Origin: Prado023 sp963774745
GTDB lineage: Bacteria; Actinomycetota; Actinomycetes; S36-B12; CAIYMF01
Length of the DNA: 64,000 bases
Reading direction: 5' to 3'
Assembly (NCBI GenBank): GCA_963774745.1
Contig: CAVZGE010000003.1
Span: 124,001-188,000, forward strand
The first letter of the stretch is position 1, and each line of letters begins with the position of its first letter. Shown piece after piece: positions 17,311 through 26,148 of the stretch. The position numbers and the translations under genes are program-made. The notes under the pieces were generated by a model, which was not told the origin of the DNA, did not search any database, and saw only the letters and a program-made list of their open reading frames with translations.

Positions 17311-18182
17311 TGTCCGTCGAGCTGTCGCGCCGCCTGAGCTCGGGTGAGCCCGTCTTCTCCTTCGAGTTCTTCCCGCCGAGGACCGACGAGGGGGAGCGTC
17401 AGCTCTGGTCGGCCATCTCCGACCTCGCCCCCCTGGCTCCGACCTTCGTCTCGGTCACCTATGGCGCCGGCGGGTCCACCCGGGACCGCACGGTGCGGAT
17501 CACCAGCCGGATCCTCAACGAGACCGGGATGGACGCGGTCGCGCACCTGACCTGCGTGGGCTCCACGGAGGCGGAGCTGCGCGAGGTGCTCGCGCGCTAC
17601 CAGCTCGCCGGGATAACCAACCTCCTGGCGCTGCGGGGTGACCCGCCCGGCGGACCCGGCGGTGAATGGATCCCGGTCCCCGGCGGCCTGTCGCACGCCG
17701 ATGAGCTGGTCCGGCTCGCCCGGCATTCCGGTGACTTCACGATCGGCGTCGCGGCGTTCCCCGAAGGGCACCCGGCGTCCCCGGACCTGCACACCGACGC
17801 CCGGGTGCTGGCTGCCAAGGAGCATGCCGGCGCGTCCTTCGCGATCACCCAGTTCTTCTTCCGGGTCGAGGACTACTTCACGATGGTGGCCCGGGCCATG
17901 GAACAGGGCGTGACGATGCCGATCCTGCCGGGGATCATGCCGGTCACGAACGTGAAGCAGATCGAGCGGTTCGCGGTCCTCTCTGGAGCGGCGTTCCCGG
18001 TCGAGCTGGCGGCGCGGTTCGAGGCGGTGGCCGACGATCCGGTGGCCGTGACCGACCTGGGCATCGAGGTCGCCACCGAGCTGTGCGAGAAGCTGCTCGC
18101 CGGTGGGGCACCGGGCCTGCACTTCTACACGCTCAACCGGTCGACGGCCACCCGCGAGATCTTCACCAGGCTCACCCGGTAG
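17310..18182 (+). CDS. metF: 5,10-methylenetetrahydrofolate reductase (short bacterial form)
   Basis: Reduces methylene-THF to methyl-THF for methionine synthesis in the cytosol. At 290 residues it is the length of bacterial MetF without a regulatory domain. The opening VFSFEFFPPRTDEGERQLW and the following FVSVTYGAGGSTRDRT are the diagnostic FAD/folate-site segments. ITNLLALRGDPPGG and FAITQFFF are also conserved. ATG 17310 overlaps the crtE TGA and follows CAGGAG with good spacing; GTG 17307 is the alternative. Co-transcription with crtE is conserved in other actinobacteria. Confidence 0.95.
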   Translation: MSVELSRRLSSGEPVFSFEFFPPRTDEGERQLWSAISDLAPLAPTFVSVTYGAGGSTRDRTVRITSRILNETGMDAVAHLTCVGSTEAELREVLARYQLAGITNLLALRGDPPGGPGGEWIPVPGGLSHADELVRLARHSGDFTIGVAAFPEGHPASPDLHTDARVLAAKEHAGASFAITQFFFRVEDYFTMVARAMEQGVTMPILPGIMPVTNVKQIERFAVLSGAAFPVELAARFEAVADDPVAVTDLGIEVATELCEKLLAGGAPGLHFYTLNRSTATREIFTRLTR

Positions 18183-18214
18183 TCCACGAGCAGCGACGCG
18201 AGGAGATGGTGGGC

Positions 18215-18838
18215 ATGGACAAGGGCATCTGGGTCACCGGGTCCGGGACTGCCGGGGGTGCGCGGGACGAATGCGTGATCACGGTGGGTTCTGAGGTGCG
18301 TCGCGCGTCAGCTGCCGGGGCCCTCGCCGCGTCCGCGGAGTCATTGGCGCAGATGCGCTCGGTGCTGCTGGCGTCCGGGCTCCCGGAGTCGGCCCTGTCC
18401 ACCTCCGCGGTCAGCCTCACCCCGGTGTACGACCAGTACCCGACCGTGGCCGGGTTCCAGGCGGCGGTGCAGCTGACGGCCACGACCCGCGACATCGAGG
18501 CTGCCGGCGAGCTGCTGACCGCCGTCGTGGAGGTGGGTGGCGACGCTGCGCGCGTGCACGATGTGTCGTTCCGGCACAGTGATGCCTCCGCGCTGATGGG
18601 CCGCGCGCGCGATGCGGCGTGGGCCGACGCCGTGGGCCGCGCCAGCCAGCTGGCCGCGCTGGCCGGACGTGAGCTCGGCGAGGTGCTGGCCATCGACGAG
18701 ACCGTCGGGCACCCGAGGCCACCGGGGCCGATGCGGATGGCCGCCATGGCGGAGTCGGACGCCGCGGGCAGGGTGTCTCTCGACGCCGGCGAGGGGTCGG
18801 TCGTCGTGAGCCTGACCGTCGGCTGGTCCCTGCGCTGA
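18215..18838 (+). CDS. SIMPL (DUF541) domain protein
   Basis: A 207-residue SIMPL-domain protein; the family is found in cytosolic, periplasmic and surface proteins of poorly known role. The start IWVTGSGTAG and the later STSAVSLTPVYD (S-T-x-x-x-x-L-x-P-x-Y) are the usual SIMPL landmarks, and AWADAVGRASQLAALAGRELGEVLAI is the conserved helix before the C-terminal strand. No signal peptide is present. ATG 18215 is chosen because AGGAG ends nine bases upstream; ATG 18206 abuts the SD and is unlikely. It begins 32 bases after metF and probably belongs to that operon. Confidence 0.82.
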   Translation: MDKGIWVTGSGTAGGARDECVITVGSEVRRASAAGALAASAESLAQMRSVLLASGLPESALSTSAVSLTPVYDQYPTVAGFQAAVQLTATTRDIEAAGELLTAVVEVGGDAARVHDVSFRHSDASALMGRARDAAWADAVGRASQLAALAGRELGEVLAIDETVGHPRPPGPMRMAAMAESDAAGRVSLDAGEGSVVVSLTVGWSLR

Positions 18839-18839
18839 C

Positions 18840-19493
18840 ATGGACCGCGCCGCCTACCTGCAGCAGTGGTCGATGCTGCACGGCGGTGCCCGCCCCACCG
18901 GGGTCGTCGGTGGATGGCTGCGGATCGTGCATGCGGTGGCCGCGCCGCTGGCCCGGCTGCGGGTGCCCCCCGATGCGGTCACGCTGCTGGGGCTGCTGAT
19001 CGCCTGCTCGGCGCCCGTGCTCGCCGGGCTCGGGCGCGCAGGAGTGCTGGTCGCCGCCGTGGTGATCGCCCTCAGCGGGTTGGTCGACTCCCTGGACGGG
19101 GCGGTCGCCGTGATGACCGGGCGAGTCAGCCGGTGGGGGGCCGTCCTCGATGCGGTCGCCGACCGGATCAGTGACGCGGCGTTCGTGGCCACGCTCTGGG
19201 TCGTCGGGGCCCCGGCCCAGGTGAGCGTGGCGGCTGTGGCCCTGTGCTGGTTGCAGGAGTACGCCCGTGCCCGGGCCGGTGGTGCCGGGATGGCCGAGGT
19301 GGGGGTGCTCACGGTCAACGAGCGACCGACCCGCGTGGTGGTGGTCGTGATGTTCCTGCTGGCCAGCGTCGCCCGGCCCGCGGATGATCCCGGTTGGGCG
19401 ACCCTGGGTGCCTGGGCCCTGGTCGGGCTCGGGGTGATCGGGCTGGTGCAGTTGCTGGTGGTGGTCCGTCGCCGGCTCGGGGGCGGTGGCTGA
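18840..19493 (+). CDS. CDP-alcohol phosphatidyltransferase family protein
   Basis: A membrane enzyme that would transfer a phosphatidyl-type group from CDP-diacylglycerol to an alcohol. The 217-residue protein has about six hydrophobic segments and the CAPT motif between residues 83 and 108: Asp83, Asp86-Gly87, Ala90, Gly100, Asp104 and Asp108 are all in place. The arginine normally after Ala90 is Val91, so activity or substrate may differ. No SD precedes ATG 18840, one base after the SIMPL stop, so translation is probably coupled. Its stop overlaps the antiporter start (TGATG). Confidence 0.85.
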   Translation: MDRAAYLQQWSMLHGGARPTGVVGGWLRIVHAVAAPLARLRVPPDAVTLLGLLIACSAPVLAGLGRAGVLVAAVVIALSGLVDSLDGAVAVMTGRVSRWGAVLDAVADRISDAAFVATLWVVGAPAQVSVAAVALCWLQEYARARAGGAGMAEVGVLTVNERPTRVVVVVMFLLASVARPADDPGWATLGAWALVGLGVIGLVQLLVVVRRRLGGGG

Positions 19494-21052
19494 TGGACGC
19501 CGGGCAGGCGGCACAGCTGACCCTGGTCGTGGCTGTGATCGTGCTGGCCGCTGTGGGTGGGGTCCGCCTCGCCGCCCGATTCGGGGTTCCCGGCCTGCTG
19601 TTCTACCTCGCCCTGGGCCTGCTGCTCGGCGAGGACGGCCCCGGCGGGATCCCCTTCAACGACGCGGAGCTGGCCACGGCGCTCGGCTACGCCGGTCTGG
19701 TCATCATCCTGGCCGAGGGCGGGCTGACCACGCGCACGTCCACGGTTCGCCCGGTGCTCGTGCCGGCCACCCTGCTGGCCACCCTCGGCGTGGCGCTGAG
19801 CATCGTGCTCGTGGCCTGGCCGCTGCACTGGATCACGGGGATGGACCTGCGCACGGCCGTCCTGATCGCAGCGGTCCTGGCCCCCACGGACGCGGCCGCG
19901 GTCTTCACGGTCGCCCGTGGGCTGCGGTTGCCCTCGCGGCTGCAGACGCTCATCGAGGCGGAGTCCGGGCTCAACGACGCCCCGGTCGTGGTGCTGGTGG
20001 TGCTCCTGTCGACGACGGTCGGCAGCGACATGCCGGCCTGGCTGATCCCGATCGTGGTGGTGGCCGAGCTGGTGGGCGGCCTGGTCGTCGGCGGGCTCGT
20101 CGGGCTCTTCGCCCGGTGGTTGCTGCCCCGGCTCGCCCTGCCCGCCTCGGGGCTCTACCCCGTCGCGGTGATCGCGCTGCTGATGCTCGCCTACGGGCTG
20201 GCCGTCGTGCTGCACACCTCCGGCTTCGCTGCGGTGTACGTGGTCGCCCTGATCCTGGCCGCGTCCCCGTTGCCCCACCGCCGCTCGGTGCTCGGGTTCA
20301 TCGAGGGGCTCGCCTGGACCGTGCAGATCGGGCTGTTCGTCATGCTCGGGTTGCTGGCCTTCCCCAGCCGCCTGGGGGAGTCGGTCGGGATCGCGCTCCT
20401 GGCGGGGGGGCTGCTCCTGGTGGTTGCCCGCCCGCTGAGCGTCCTGGCGTCCCTGGGTGCCTTCCTGCGCCCTGGGTGGGTCACCCGCAGGACACGGACG
20501 GAGCCGATGCCCTGGCAGTGGGTCGCCTTCGTCTCATGGGCGGGCCTGCGCGGTGCGGTCCCCATCATCTTCGCCACCATCCCGCTGGGATCCGGGCTGC
20601 CCGATGGTGAGCTGGTCTTCGACGTGACCCTGCTGCTGGTGATCATGCTCACGCTGCTGCAGGCGCCGACCATGCCGATGCTCGGGCGGCGGCTGGGCCT
20701 CGTGCGCACCGAGCGCGTGGGGGAGCTGACGGTCGAGGCCGCGCCCCTGGACACGATGCACGCGGCCCTGCTGGACCTGGACATCCCCACCGGCTCGCGG
20801 GTGGCGGGCACCTACGTCAGCGAGCTCCCGCTGCCCCCGGGCGCGGTGGTGTCGCTCGTGGTCCGCAGCGGCCACACCCTCGTGCCCGACCGCACCACCC
20901 GGGTCAAGGTCGGCGACCGGCTGCTCATCGTGTGCACGCTGCAGGCTCGCGAGGCCACGGAGCGGGCGCTGCAGTCGGTCTCCCGCAGCGGCCGGTTGGC
21001 AGGCTGGGCCGAGGGACGGCCCGACAGCGGCCCGCCCGAGGGGTCCGGCTGA
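19493..21052 (+). CDS. CPA1-family cation/H+ antiporter with a TrkA-C domain (CvrA/NhaP2-like)
   Basis: A 519-residue antiporter probably exchanging K+ or Na+ for protons. About 12-13 membrane segments cover residues 1-390. The transport-site motifs APTDAAAVF and EAESGLNDAPVVV, with the paired acidic residues of CPA1 exchangers, are present. A cytosolic RCK/TrkA-C region follows (about 425-490), including the LPPGAVVSLVVRSGHTLVPD block, as in CvrA-type potassium/proton antiporters. ATG 19493 overlaps the previous stop. It ends a single base before the stop of the convergent desaturase gene. Confidence 0.9.
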   Translation: MDAGQAAQLTLVVAVIVLAAVGGVRLAARFGVPGLLFYLALGLLLGEDGPGGIPFNDAELATALGYAGLVIILAEGGLTTRTSTVRPVLVPATLLATLGVALSIVLVAWPLHWITGMDLRTAVLIAAVLAPTDAAAVFTVARGLRLPSRLQTLIEAESGLNDAPVVVLVVLLSTTVGSDMPAWLIPIVVVAELVGGLVVGGLVGLFARWLLPRLALPASGLYPVAVIALLMLAYGLAVVLHTSGFAAVYVVALILAASPLPHRRSVLGFIEGLAWTVQIGLFVMLGLLAFPSRLGESVGIALLAGGLLLVVARPLSVLASLGAFLRPGWVTRRTRTEPMPWQWVAFVSWAGLRGAVPIIFATIPLGSGLPDGELVFDVTLLLVIMLTLLQAPTMPMLGRRLGLVRTERVGELTVEAAPLDTMHAALLDLDIPTGSRVAGTYVSELPLPPGAVVSLVVRSGHTLVPDRTTRVKVGDRLLIVCTLQAREATERALQSVSRSGRLAGWAEGRPDSGPPEGSG

Positions 21053-21053
21053 C

Positions 21054-22550
21054 TCAGGCGCGCCCCACCAGGTTCGCCACGATCTCCGCCGACATCCCGA
21101 CCAGGGGCAGCCCTCCGCCGGGGTGCGCCGACCCGCCGACGAGGAACAGGCCGGGCACCGGTGAGGCGTTCTGCGGGCGCAGGAACGCCGCCCGCGCACC
21201 GTTCGACGAGGTGCCGTAGATGGCCCCGCCGGGGGCACCCGTCGCGCGCTCGAGGTCCGCAGGGGTGCGCAGCTCGCGCCAGAGGACGCGACCGGCCAGG
21301 TCGGTGCCCCGCTCGGCGAGGCGCGCCAGGACCTTGTCGGCGTAGGCGTCCGCCAGGCCCGGGGCGTCCCAGTCGATGGTGCCGGGCAGCCGGCCGCCCG
21401 GGGAGTGCCGGGGGGCGTTGACCAGGACGAACCAGGCCTCGCCGTCCTCGGGGCGCATGCCGGGGTCGTCGGGCACGCACGCGTAGATCGTGGGGTCCTC
21501 CACCGGCCGGGGGCGTCGGGCGAAGACGGAGTCGAACTCCGCGTCGTACTCCCGGGGGAACCACACGTTGTTGTGCGTCAGGCCGGGCGTGCGCCCCCGG
21601 ACGGCCAGCAGCAGCACGAACCCGGACAGCGAGGGCGTCGCCCGGGCCAGCCGGCGCACCGGATCGCGCGGGGCCCGGTCGTCGAGCAGGCTGCCGTAGA
21701 CGTGGCTGGCGTCGGCATTGGCCACCACGATGTCGGCGGGAAGGACCTCGCCGTCGGCCGTCCGCACCCCGGACACGCGGTCCCCGGACAGCAGGATGCG
21801 CGTGGCTGGGGTGGACAGGCGCACGGTGACCCCGCGCTCGTCGAGCCGGGCGCGCAGGGCGTCACCGAGGGTGCGCAGGCCGCCGGCGATGTGCCAGGCA
21901 CCGAACGTGGCCTCGACGTAGGGGATGGTGGCCAGCACGGCCGGTGCGCGCCGTGGGTCCGAGCCGGAGTAGGTGGCATACCGGTCGAACACCTGCCTGG
22001 CCCGCCAGTCGGTCAGCGTGGCGTGACCCAGCCCGCGCAGCGTCTGCCAGGGGGCGACCGTGCGCACGGCTGCGAGGTCGCGGGCCAGGGGGATCAGGTC
22101 GCGGGCCCCGGTCAGCGGCGACTCCAGGAACGGGCGGCGGGTGGCCGCCCACATCCGCCCCGCACGCTCCATCAGCGCGCGCCACTGGTCGGCCGACCGC
22201 CCGCCGAGCGCGTCACCCATCGCGGCCGCGCCCATCCCGACACCGACCCCGGGCATCGGCAGCATCGCGCCGTCAGCGAAGCGGTAGGTGAACCCCGGGT
22301 CCAGCGGGACCAGCTCGACGCTGTCCTCCAACGGGCCACCGGTCTTGAGGAACAGGTCGCGGTACACGGCTGGGATCGTGAACAGGCTGGGACCGGTGTC
22401 GAAGGCGAACCCGTCGCGGCGGAAGGTCCCCAGCTTGCCGCCGTGGGTGTCGCCGGCCTCGATCACGGTGACGTCGTGGCCCTTGACCCGAAGCCTGGCC
22501 GCGGCGGCCATCCCGCCCATGCCAGCGCCGATCACGATGATGCGTGCCAT
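21054..22550 (-). CDS. Second CrtI-family carotenoid desaturase (CrtD-like candidate)
   Basis: A 498-residue FAD-dependent carotenoid oxidoreductase paralogous to crtI. The N-terminus IIVIGAGMGGMAAAARL, then GGKLGTFRRDGFAFDTGPS, and the C-terminus LFLVGGSAHPGGGLPLVGMS are CrtI/CrtD-like. The second segment and ending look closer to 1-hydroxycarotenoid 3,4-desaturase (CrtD) than to phytoene desaturase. With CruF and CrtA homologues nearby, a 3',4'-desaturation of the hydrated end is the likely step, but this is inference. ATG 22550 lies seven bases after TAGGGT; larger in-frame openings upstream are shadows of the GMC gene on the other strand. Confidence 0.85.
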   Translation of the reverse strand: MARIIVIGAGMGGMAAAARLRVKGHDVTVIEAGDTHGGKLGTFRRDGFAFDTGPSLFTIPAVYRDLFLKTGGPLEDSVELVPLDPGFTYRFADGAMLPMPGVGVGMGAAAMGDALGGRSADQWRALMERAGRMWAATRRPFLESPLTGARDLIPLARDLAAVRTVAPWQTLRGLGHATLTDWRARQVFDRYATYSGSDPRRAPAVLATIPYVEATFGAWHIAGGLRTLGDALRARLDERGVTVRLSTPATRILLSGDRVSGVRTADGEVLPADIVVANADASHVYGSLLDDRAPRDPVRRLARATPSLSGFVLLLAVRGRTPGLTHNNVWFPREYDAEFDSVFARRPRPVEDPTIYACVPDDPGMRPEDGEAWFVLVNAPRHSPGGRLPGTIDWDAPGLADAYADKVLARLAERGTDLAGRVLWRELRTPADLERATGAPGGAIYGTSSNGARAAFLRPQNASPVPGLFLVGGSAHPGGGLPLVGMSAEIVANLVGRA

Positions 22551-22557
22551 GCCCGGA

Positions 22558-22563
22558 ACCCTA
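22558..22563 (-). promoter_or_regulatory. -10 box of a leaderless promoter for the CrtD-like gene
   Basis: Read leftward, TAGGGT is seven bases upstream of ATG 22550. Confidence 0.6.
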
Positions 22564-22616
22564 CGTCGACCGTTCAGAGGGCGGTCCCCCGGATCGCATC
22601 CCGGTCGTGCAGGCGC

Positions 22617-22622
22617 GAGGCT
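22617..22622 (+). promoter_or_regulatory. Candidate -10 box for the GMC oxidoreductase gene
   Basis: GAGGCT differs from the TAGGCT boxes of this window by one base and is six bases before GTG 22629. No SD is visible. Confidence 0.4.
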
Positions 22623-22628
22623 GTGGGG

Positions 22629-24155
22629 GTGAGCAGCTGGGATGTCGATGTCGCGGTCGTGGGTTCGGGCTTCGGTGGTGGGGTGGCGGCCCTCAGGCAT
22701 GCGCAGGCGGGTCGCTCGGTGGTCGTCCTCGAGCAGGGCCGTCGGCTGAGTCCTGCGGACCTCGAGGCCGGTGGTCGCCGGACGCGGGACCTGCTCTGGG
22801 AGCCGCGGGCCAGGCTGCACGGCTACTTCCAGCAGACGCTGCTGCGGCACGTGATGATCGTGCATGGGGTCGGCGTCGGGGGCGGCTCGATCGTCTATGC
22901 GGGCGTGCTGCTGCACCCGAAGCCCGACGCGTGGCAGGCGGCCGGCTGGGCGGCCACGGGGCTGGACTGGGCGGCGGAGCTGGCCCCGCACTACGAGACG
23001 GCAGCCGGGATGCTGGGCCGCCAGACGAACCCGCACTCGGGCGCGCAGGATGCCTGGCTGAGGTCGGCGGCGACCGACCTGGGGGTGGCGGGGACGTTCG
23101 CCGCCACCCCGCAGGGGATCTCCTTCGCCGACTGCGTCCGGTGCGGGGCGTGCATCACCGGCTGCCCGCACGGGGCGAAGAACAGCATCGACCGCACCTA
23201 CCTGGCCCGGGCGGAGGAGCTCGGCGCCCGGGTGCGACCCCGCTCGAAGGTGGTCCGGCTGGTGCGTCTGGCCGGGGGTGGCTGGCGCCTGGACCTCGCC
23301 GACCCGCTGCGCCGGGGCGCGTCGGCGGGGAGCATCAGCGCTCGTGAGGTGGTGCTCAGCGCTGGCGTCCTGGGCACGACGGCGCTGCTGCTGGCCTCGC
23401 GGGATCGCTGGCGGACGCTGCCGTGGGCTTCGCCCGCCCTCGGGGAGCACGTGCGCACCAACTCCGAGGCGTTCACGGCCGTGCTGCAGCCACGAGGCGG
23501 GGTTGACGTCACCGATGGGGCCACGATCAGCAGCGACTTCCACCCCGATGAGCTGACCCATGTCACCAACAACCGCTTCCCGCGCTCGTTCGGGTTCATG
23601 CGCTGGTACCTGTCGCCGCTCGTGGCCGGGGACACCCAGGGCTCCCGGGCGCGGGCCACCGTGGGAGCGGTCCTGCGGGATCCGGTCGGCGCCACCGCCA
23701 ACGCACGGGCCCGCGACTGGTACCGGCGGGTGACGGTCCTGACCGTCATGCAGCACGACGACAACGAGCTGTCGCTGCACCTGCGACGGGGACCCCTCGG
23801 GTGGGGGCTGCGCTCGCGGCTGGCGCCGGGCGCACCGGCGATACCGACCTACCTGCCCCAGGCGAACGCCTCGGCCACGGCCGTGGCGCGGGCCAGTGGG
23901 GGGACGGCCTACGGGACGTTGCTCGATCCGGTCCTCGGCGTCGGGTCCACCGCGCACATCCTGGGAGGTGTGGTGATCGCGGCCACGCCGGCCGATGGCG
24001 TGGTCGACCCGGCCCATCGGGTCTTCGCCACGCCCGACGGGGACGTCCACGAGGACCTGCGGGTGCTCGACGGCAGCGTGGTGCCGGCCAACATCGGGGT
24101 GAACCCGGCGCTGACCATCACGGCGATGTCCGAGCGCGCGATGGCCCTGCGCTGA
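22629..24155 (+). CDS. GMC-family FAD oxidoreductase with a Cys4 motif
   Basis: A 508-residue glucose-methanol-choline oxidoreductase, related to cholesterol oxidases and choline dehydrogenases. The FAD motif VVGSGFGGGVAALR is at residues 10-23 and the GMC second block GVGVGGGSIVYAG at 80-92. Cys169, 172, 175 and 179 form C-x2-C-x2-C-x3-C in CVRCGACITGCPHGAKNS, a feature also known in this GMC branch and resembling a ferredoxin cluster site. The C-terminus NIGVNPALTITAMSERAM carries the expected His/Asn-region signature. It lies between two carotenoid genes and is divergently transcribed from one. Substrate is unknown; an oxidised terpenoid alcohol is possible. Confidence 0.82.
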   Translation: MSSWDVDVAVVGSGFGGGVAALRHAQAGRSVVVLEQGRRLSPADLEAGGRRTRDLLWEPRARLHGYFQQTLLRHVMIVHGVGVGGGSIVYAGVLLHPKPDAWQAAGWAATGLDWAAELAPHYETAAGMLGRQTNPHSGAQDAWLRSAATDLGVAGTFAATPQGISFADCVRCGACITGCPHGAKNSIDRTYLARAEELGARVRPRSKVVRLVRLAGGGWRLDLADPLRRGASAGSISAREVVLSAGVLGTTALLLASRDRWRTLPWASPALGEHVRTNSEAFTAVLQPRGGVDVTDGATISSDFHPDELTHVTNNRFPRSFGFMRWYLSPLVAGDTQGSRARATVGAVLRDPVGATANARARDWYRRVTVLTVMQHDDNELSLHLRRGPLGWGLRSRLAPGAPAIPTYLPQANASATAVARASGGTAYGTLLDPVLGVGSTAHILGGVVIAATPADGVVDPAHRVFATPDGDVHEDLRVLDGSVVPANIGVNPALTITAMSERAMALR

Positions 24156-25299
24156 CCTGCACCGCTCGGCCCTTCCAGGCGAGCTGGCCGCGCTCATGGC
24201 GCCACCACGAGAGTGCGGTCAGGCCGTCGAGGGCGAGGATGGACAGGGGGTGGGACCATGCGTCGGCAGCACGACCGCCGGTCCGCCGGGCTACCAGGAC
24301 ACGACCGGCCACGCCTGCGGCGTACCCTGCCGCGCCGAGGGCTCGGGTGCCGGGCGACCTCGCCAGCAACGCCGCAGCCGGCGGCAGCACGTAGGTGAAC
24401 GTCAGCAGGCCCGTGGCACCCGCGGAGCCCATGGGGGATCCGAACGCAGCCCAGAGCGACTTGGTGTAGCCGTCGACGAGCTCTGCGCGGCTGGTGTACA
24501 TCCGGCAGGTGGCCAGGTCCGTGCCGTCGGTGACGGTGGCCCGCCCGCCGGTCGCCTTGACGGCGCGTGCCAGGGCGATGTCCTCGAGGACCTCGTGGCG
24601 CACGGTCGCGTGGCCACCGGATCGTTCGTAGGCCGTCGGGGTGATCGCCAGGACCTGGCCGTTGGCCGCCGTCAGGGATGGGCGTGGGGAGTCCTCGGCC
24701 AGGCCCAGGGGCAGGGTCGTCATCCACGACCACTGGAGCAACGGTTGCACGAGTCGTTCGGCGGCGGTGCCGGCGAGCTGGCGCGGGTACGGGCTGGCCA
24801 GGTCGAGCCCGGAGTCACGCATGAGGCCGGCGATCCGGTGGACCGCGTCCGGGGCCAGGCAGACATCGGCGTCCACGAACAGCAGCAGGTCAGGGGTCGG
24901 GTCCTCGGCCAGTGCGGCCAGGGCCAGGCGGTGGCAGGCCCACGGCTTGCCCAGCCAGCCCTCTGGTGGGTGGTCGGCGCCGCCCTCGATCAGGGCGAAC
25001 CGGGGGTCGTCGGCCACCCGTGCCCGGATGAGGTCAGCGGTTGCGTCGGTCGACCCGTCGTCGAGGACGATCACCCGCAGCTCCCGGTGGTCCTGGGCCA
25101 GCAGGCCAGCCAGGCACGGCTCGATCCGGTGCGCCTCGTCGCGGGCCGGGAGCAGGACGGTCACGCGGACCTGTTCGGCGGGGTGGCCCGGGGTCGGGAC
25201 CGGGGCGGGACGCAGGTGCCGGGTGTTCCACGCGGTGTGGGCGGTGAGCCCGGCGGCCAGGGCGGTGGCGACCAGGATGGCTGCGCGGCCGGGCCTCAT
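24118..25299 (-). CDS. Family 2 glycosyltransferase (CruG-like, carotenoid glycosylation candidate)
   Basis: A membrane-anchored inverting glycosyltransferase of 393 residues, likely to glycosylate a hydroxylated carotenoid. An N-terminal hydrophobic segment (about 5-22) is followed by the GT2 core: VTVLLPARDEAHRIE, VIVLDDGSTDAT and the metal-binding LFVDADV. C-terminal hydrophobic helices follow. The combination with cruF in one leftward operon (ATGA overlap at 25296-25299) repeats the CruF-CruG pairing of cyanobacteria and the cruF-glycosyltransferase pairing of actinobacterial sioxanthin clusters. The 3' end overlaps the GMC gene by 38 bases. Sugar donor and acceptor position are inferred, not shown. 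Confidence 0.83.
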   Translation of the reverse strand: MRPGRAAILVATALAAGLTAHTAWNTRHLRPAPVPTPGHPAEQVRVTVLLPARDEAHRIEPCLAGLLAQDHRELRVIVLDDGSTDATADLIRARVADDPRFALIEGGADHPPEGWLGKPWACHRLALAALAEDPTPDLLLFVDADVCLAPDAVHRIAGLMRDSGLDLASPYPRQLAGTAAERLVQPLLQWSWMTTLPLGLAEDSPRPSLTAANGQVLAITPTAYERSGGHATVRHEVLEDIALARAVKATGGRATVTDGTDLATCRMYTSRAELVDGYTKSLWAAFGSPMGSAGATGLLTFTYVLPPAAALLARSPGTRALGAAGYAAGVAGRVLVARRTGGRAADAWSHPLSILALDGLTALSWWRHERGQLAWKGRAVQVSAGPSRARTSP

Positions 25300-26093
25300 G
25301 TCGCGCCAACCATCGTGTCCCGAGGGGAGCGCCGCAGCTCGGGCACCACCACGCAGGCCCAGGGGATGACCGTGACGCCCATCGCGAGGCCTCCCCAGAG
25401 GGCGACCGCGGGACGACCGAAGAACACCGCTGCGGCCATCACGTTCGAGGCGTAGATCCAGAGCATCAGCAGGTGCGGCATCCGGTCGTCGGCCGCGGTC
25501 CGTGGCAGGTGGTCCAGCACCCAGAAGATGAGCAGCCCGGTGGCGAACCAGCCCCCGTAGTTGGTCAGCGGGATGCCGGGGGAGCCGGGAAGGGCCGGCG
25601 TCGGGTCGGCGAACGCCCAGTGCCCCTCGCCGACCATCTGCGGATCGAGGAACACGTCCCACGCCGTGATCGTCCACGCGCCGACCAGGACGACCTGCCA
25701 CCGTCGGGCTCCTCCCAGCCGCCGGGCGAGCAGCAGCATCGGGTATGCGGCCATGCACCAGGCCAGGGGGATCAGCAGGGGGACGTCGAGGACCATCGGT
25801 CCGAGCCGGTTGCCATAGCGGTAGGCGCCGAACGGGTATCCGGTCGCGGTGCCGATCGCCTCGACCGCCAGGCCGATCGCCGCCGTGGCCCCGTACAGGC
25901 GCGCCGCCCAACCGAGCCCGCGGTGGACGGCGGCGTGGCAGGCGCCAGCGGCGGCGAGCAGCAGCACCGAAGTGATGGTGGCGGCGTCGCGCAGGTCCTC
26001 GGGGAGCAGCACCCAGATGATCTGGGACAGCACCCCGGCCGCACCGAGGATCCACGCAAGTGCGCGCAGGGTCGGCGGGGCGGTGGCGGGCAC
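25296..26093 (-). CDS. cruF: Carotenoid 1',2'-hydratase-like membrane protein (CruF, DUF422)
   Basis: Adds water to the 1',2' double bond of an acyclic carotenoid end such as that of gamma-carotene. The 265-residue protein has about eight membrane helices. Two conserved family blocks are present: GTATGYPFGAYRYGNRLGP near residue 80 and DVFLDPQMVGEGHW near residue 146, followed by GIPLTNYGGW. It starts at GTG 26093, seven bases after TAGGAT, and overlaps the glycosyltransferase start. CruF makes the tertiary hydroxyl that the linked glycosyltransferase could use. Bisanhydrobacterioruberin hydratase belongs to the same family, but no C50 elongase gene lies in the window. Confidence 0.88.
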   Translation of the reverse strand: MPATAPPTLRALAWILGAAGVLSQIIWVLLPEDLRDAATITSVLLLAAAGACHAAVHRGLGWAARLYGATAAIGLAVEAIGTATGYPFGAYRYGNRLGPMVLDVPLLIPLAWCMAAYPMLLLARRLGGARRWQVVLVGAWTITAWDVFLDPQMVGEGHWAFADPTPALPGSPGIPLTNYGGWFATGLLIFWVLDHLPRTAADDRMPHLLMLWIYASNVMAAAVFFGRPAVALWGGLAMGVTVIPWACVVVPELRRSPRDTMVGAT

Positions 26094-26100
26094 GCCGACG

Positions 26101-26106
26101 ATCCTA
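26101..26106 (-). promoter_or_regulatory. -10 box of a leaderless promoter for cruF and the glycosyltransferase
   Basis: Read leftward, TAGGAT is seven bases upstream of GTG 26093. Confidence 0.6.
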
Positions 26107-26148
26107 GGCGGGGCTCCGTGCCGCGGCGTTGAGGTCCACCGATCGGGG

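Noticed and set aside
18206..18214. ATG 18206 as the SIMPL gene start
   Set aside because: It abuts AGGAG with no spacer; ATG 18215 has nine bases and begins the conserved sequence.
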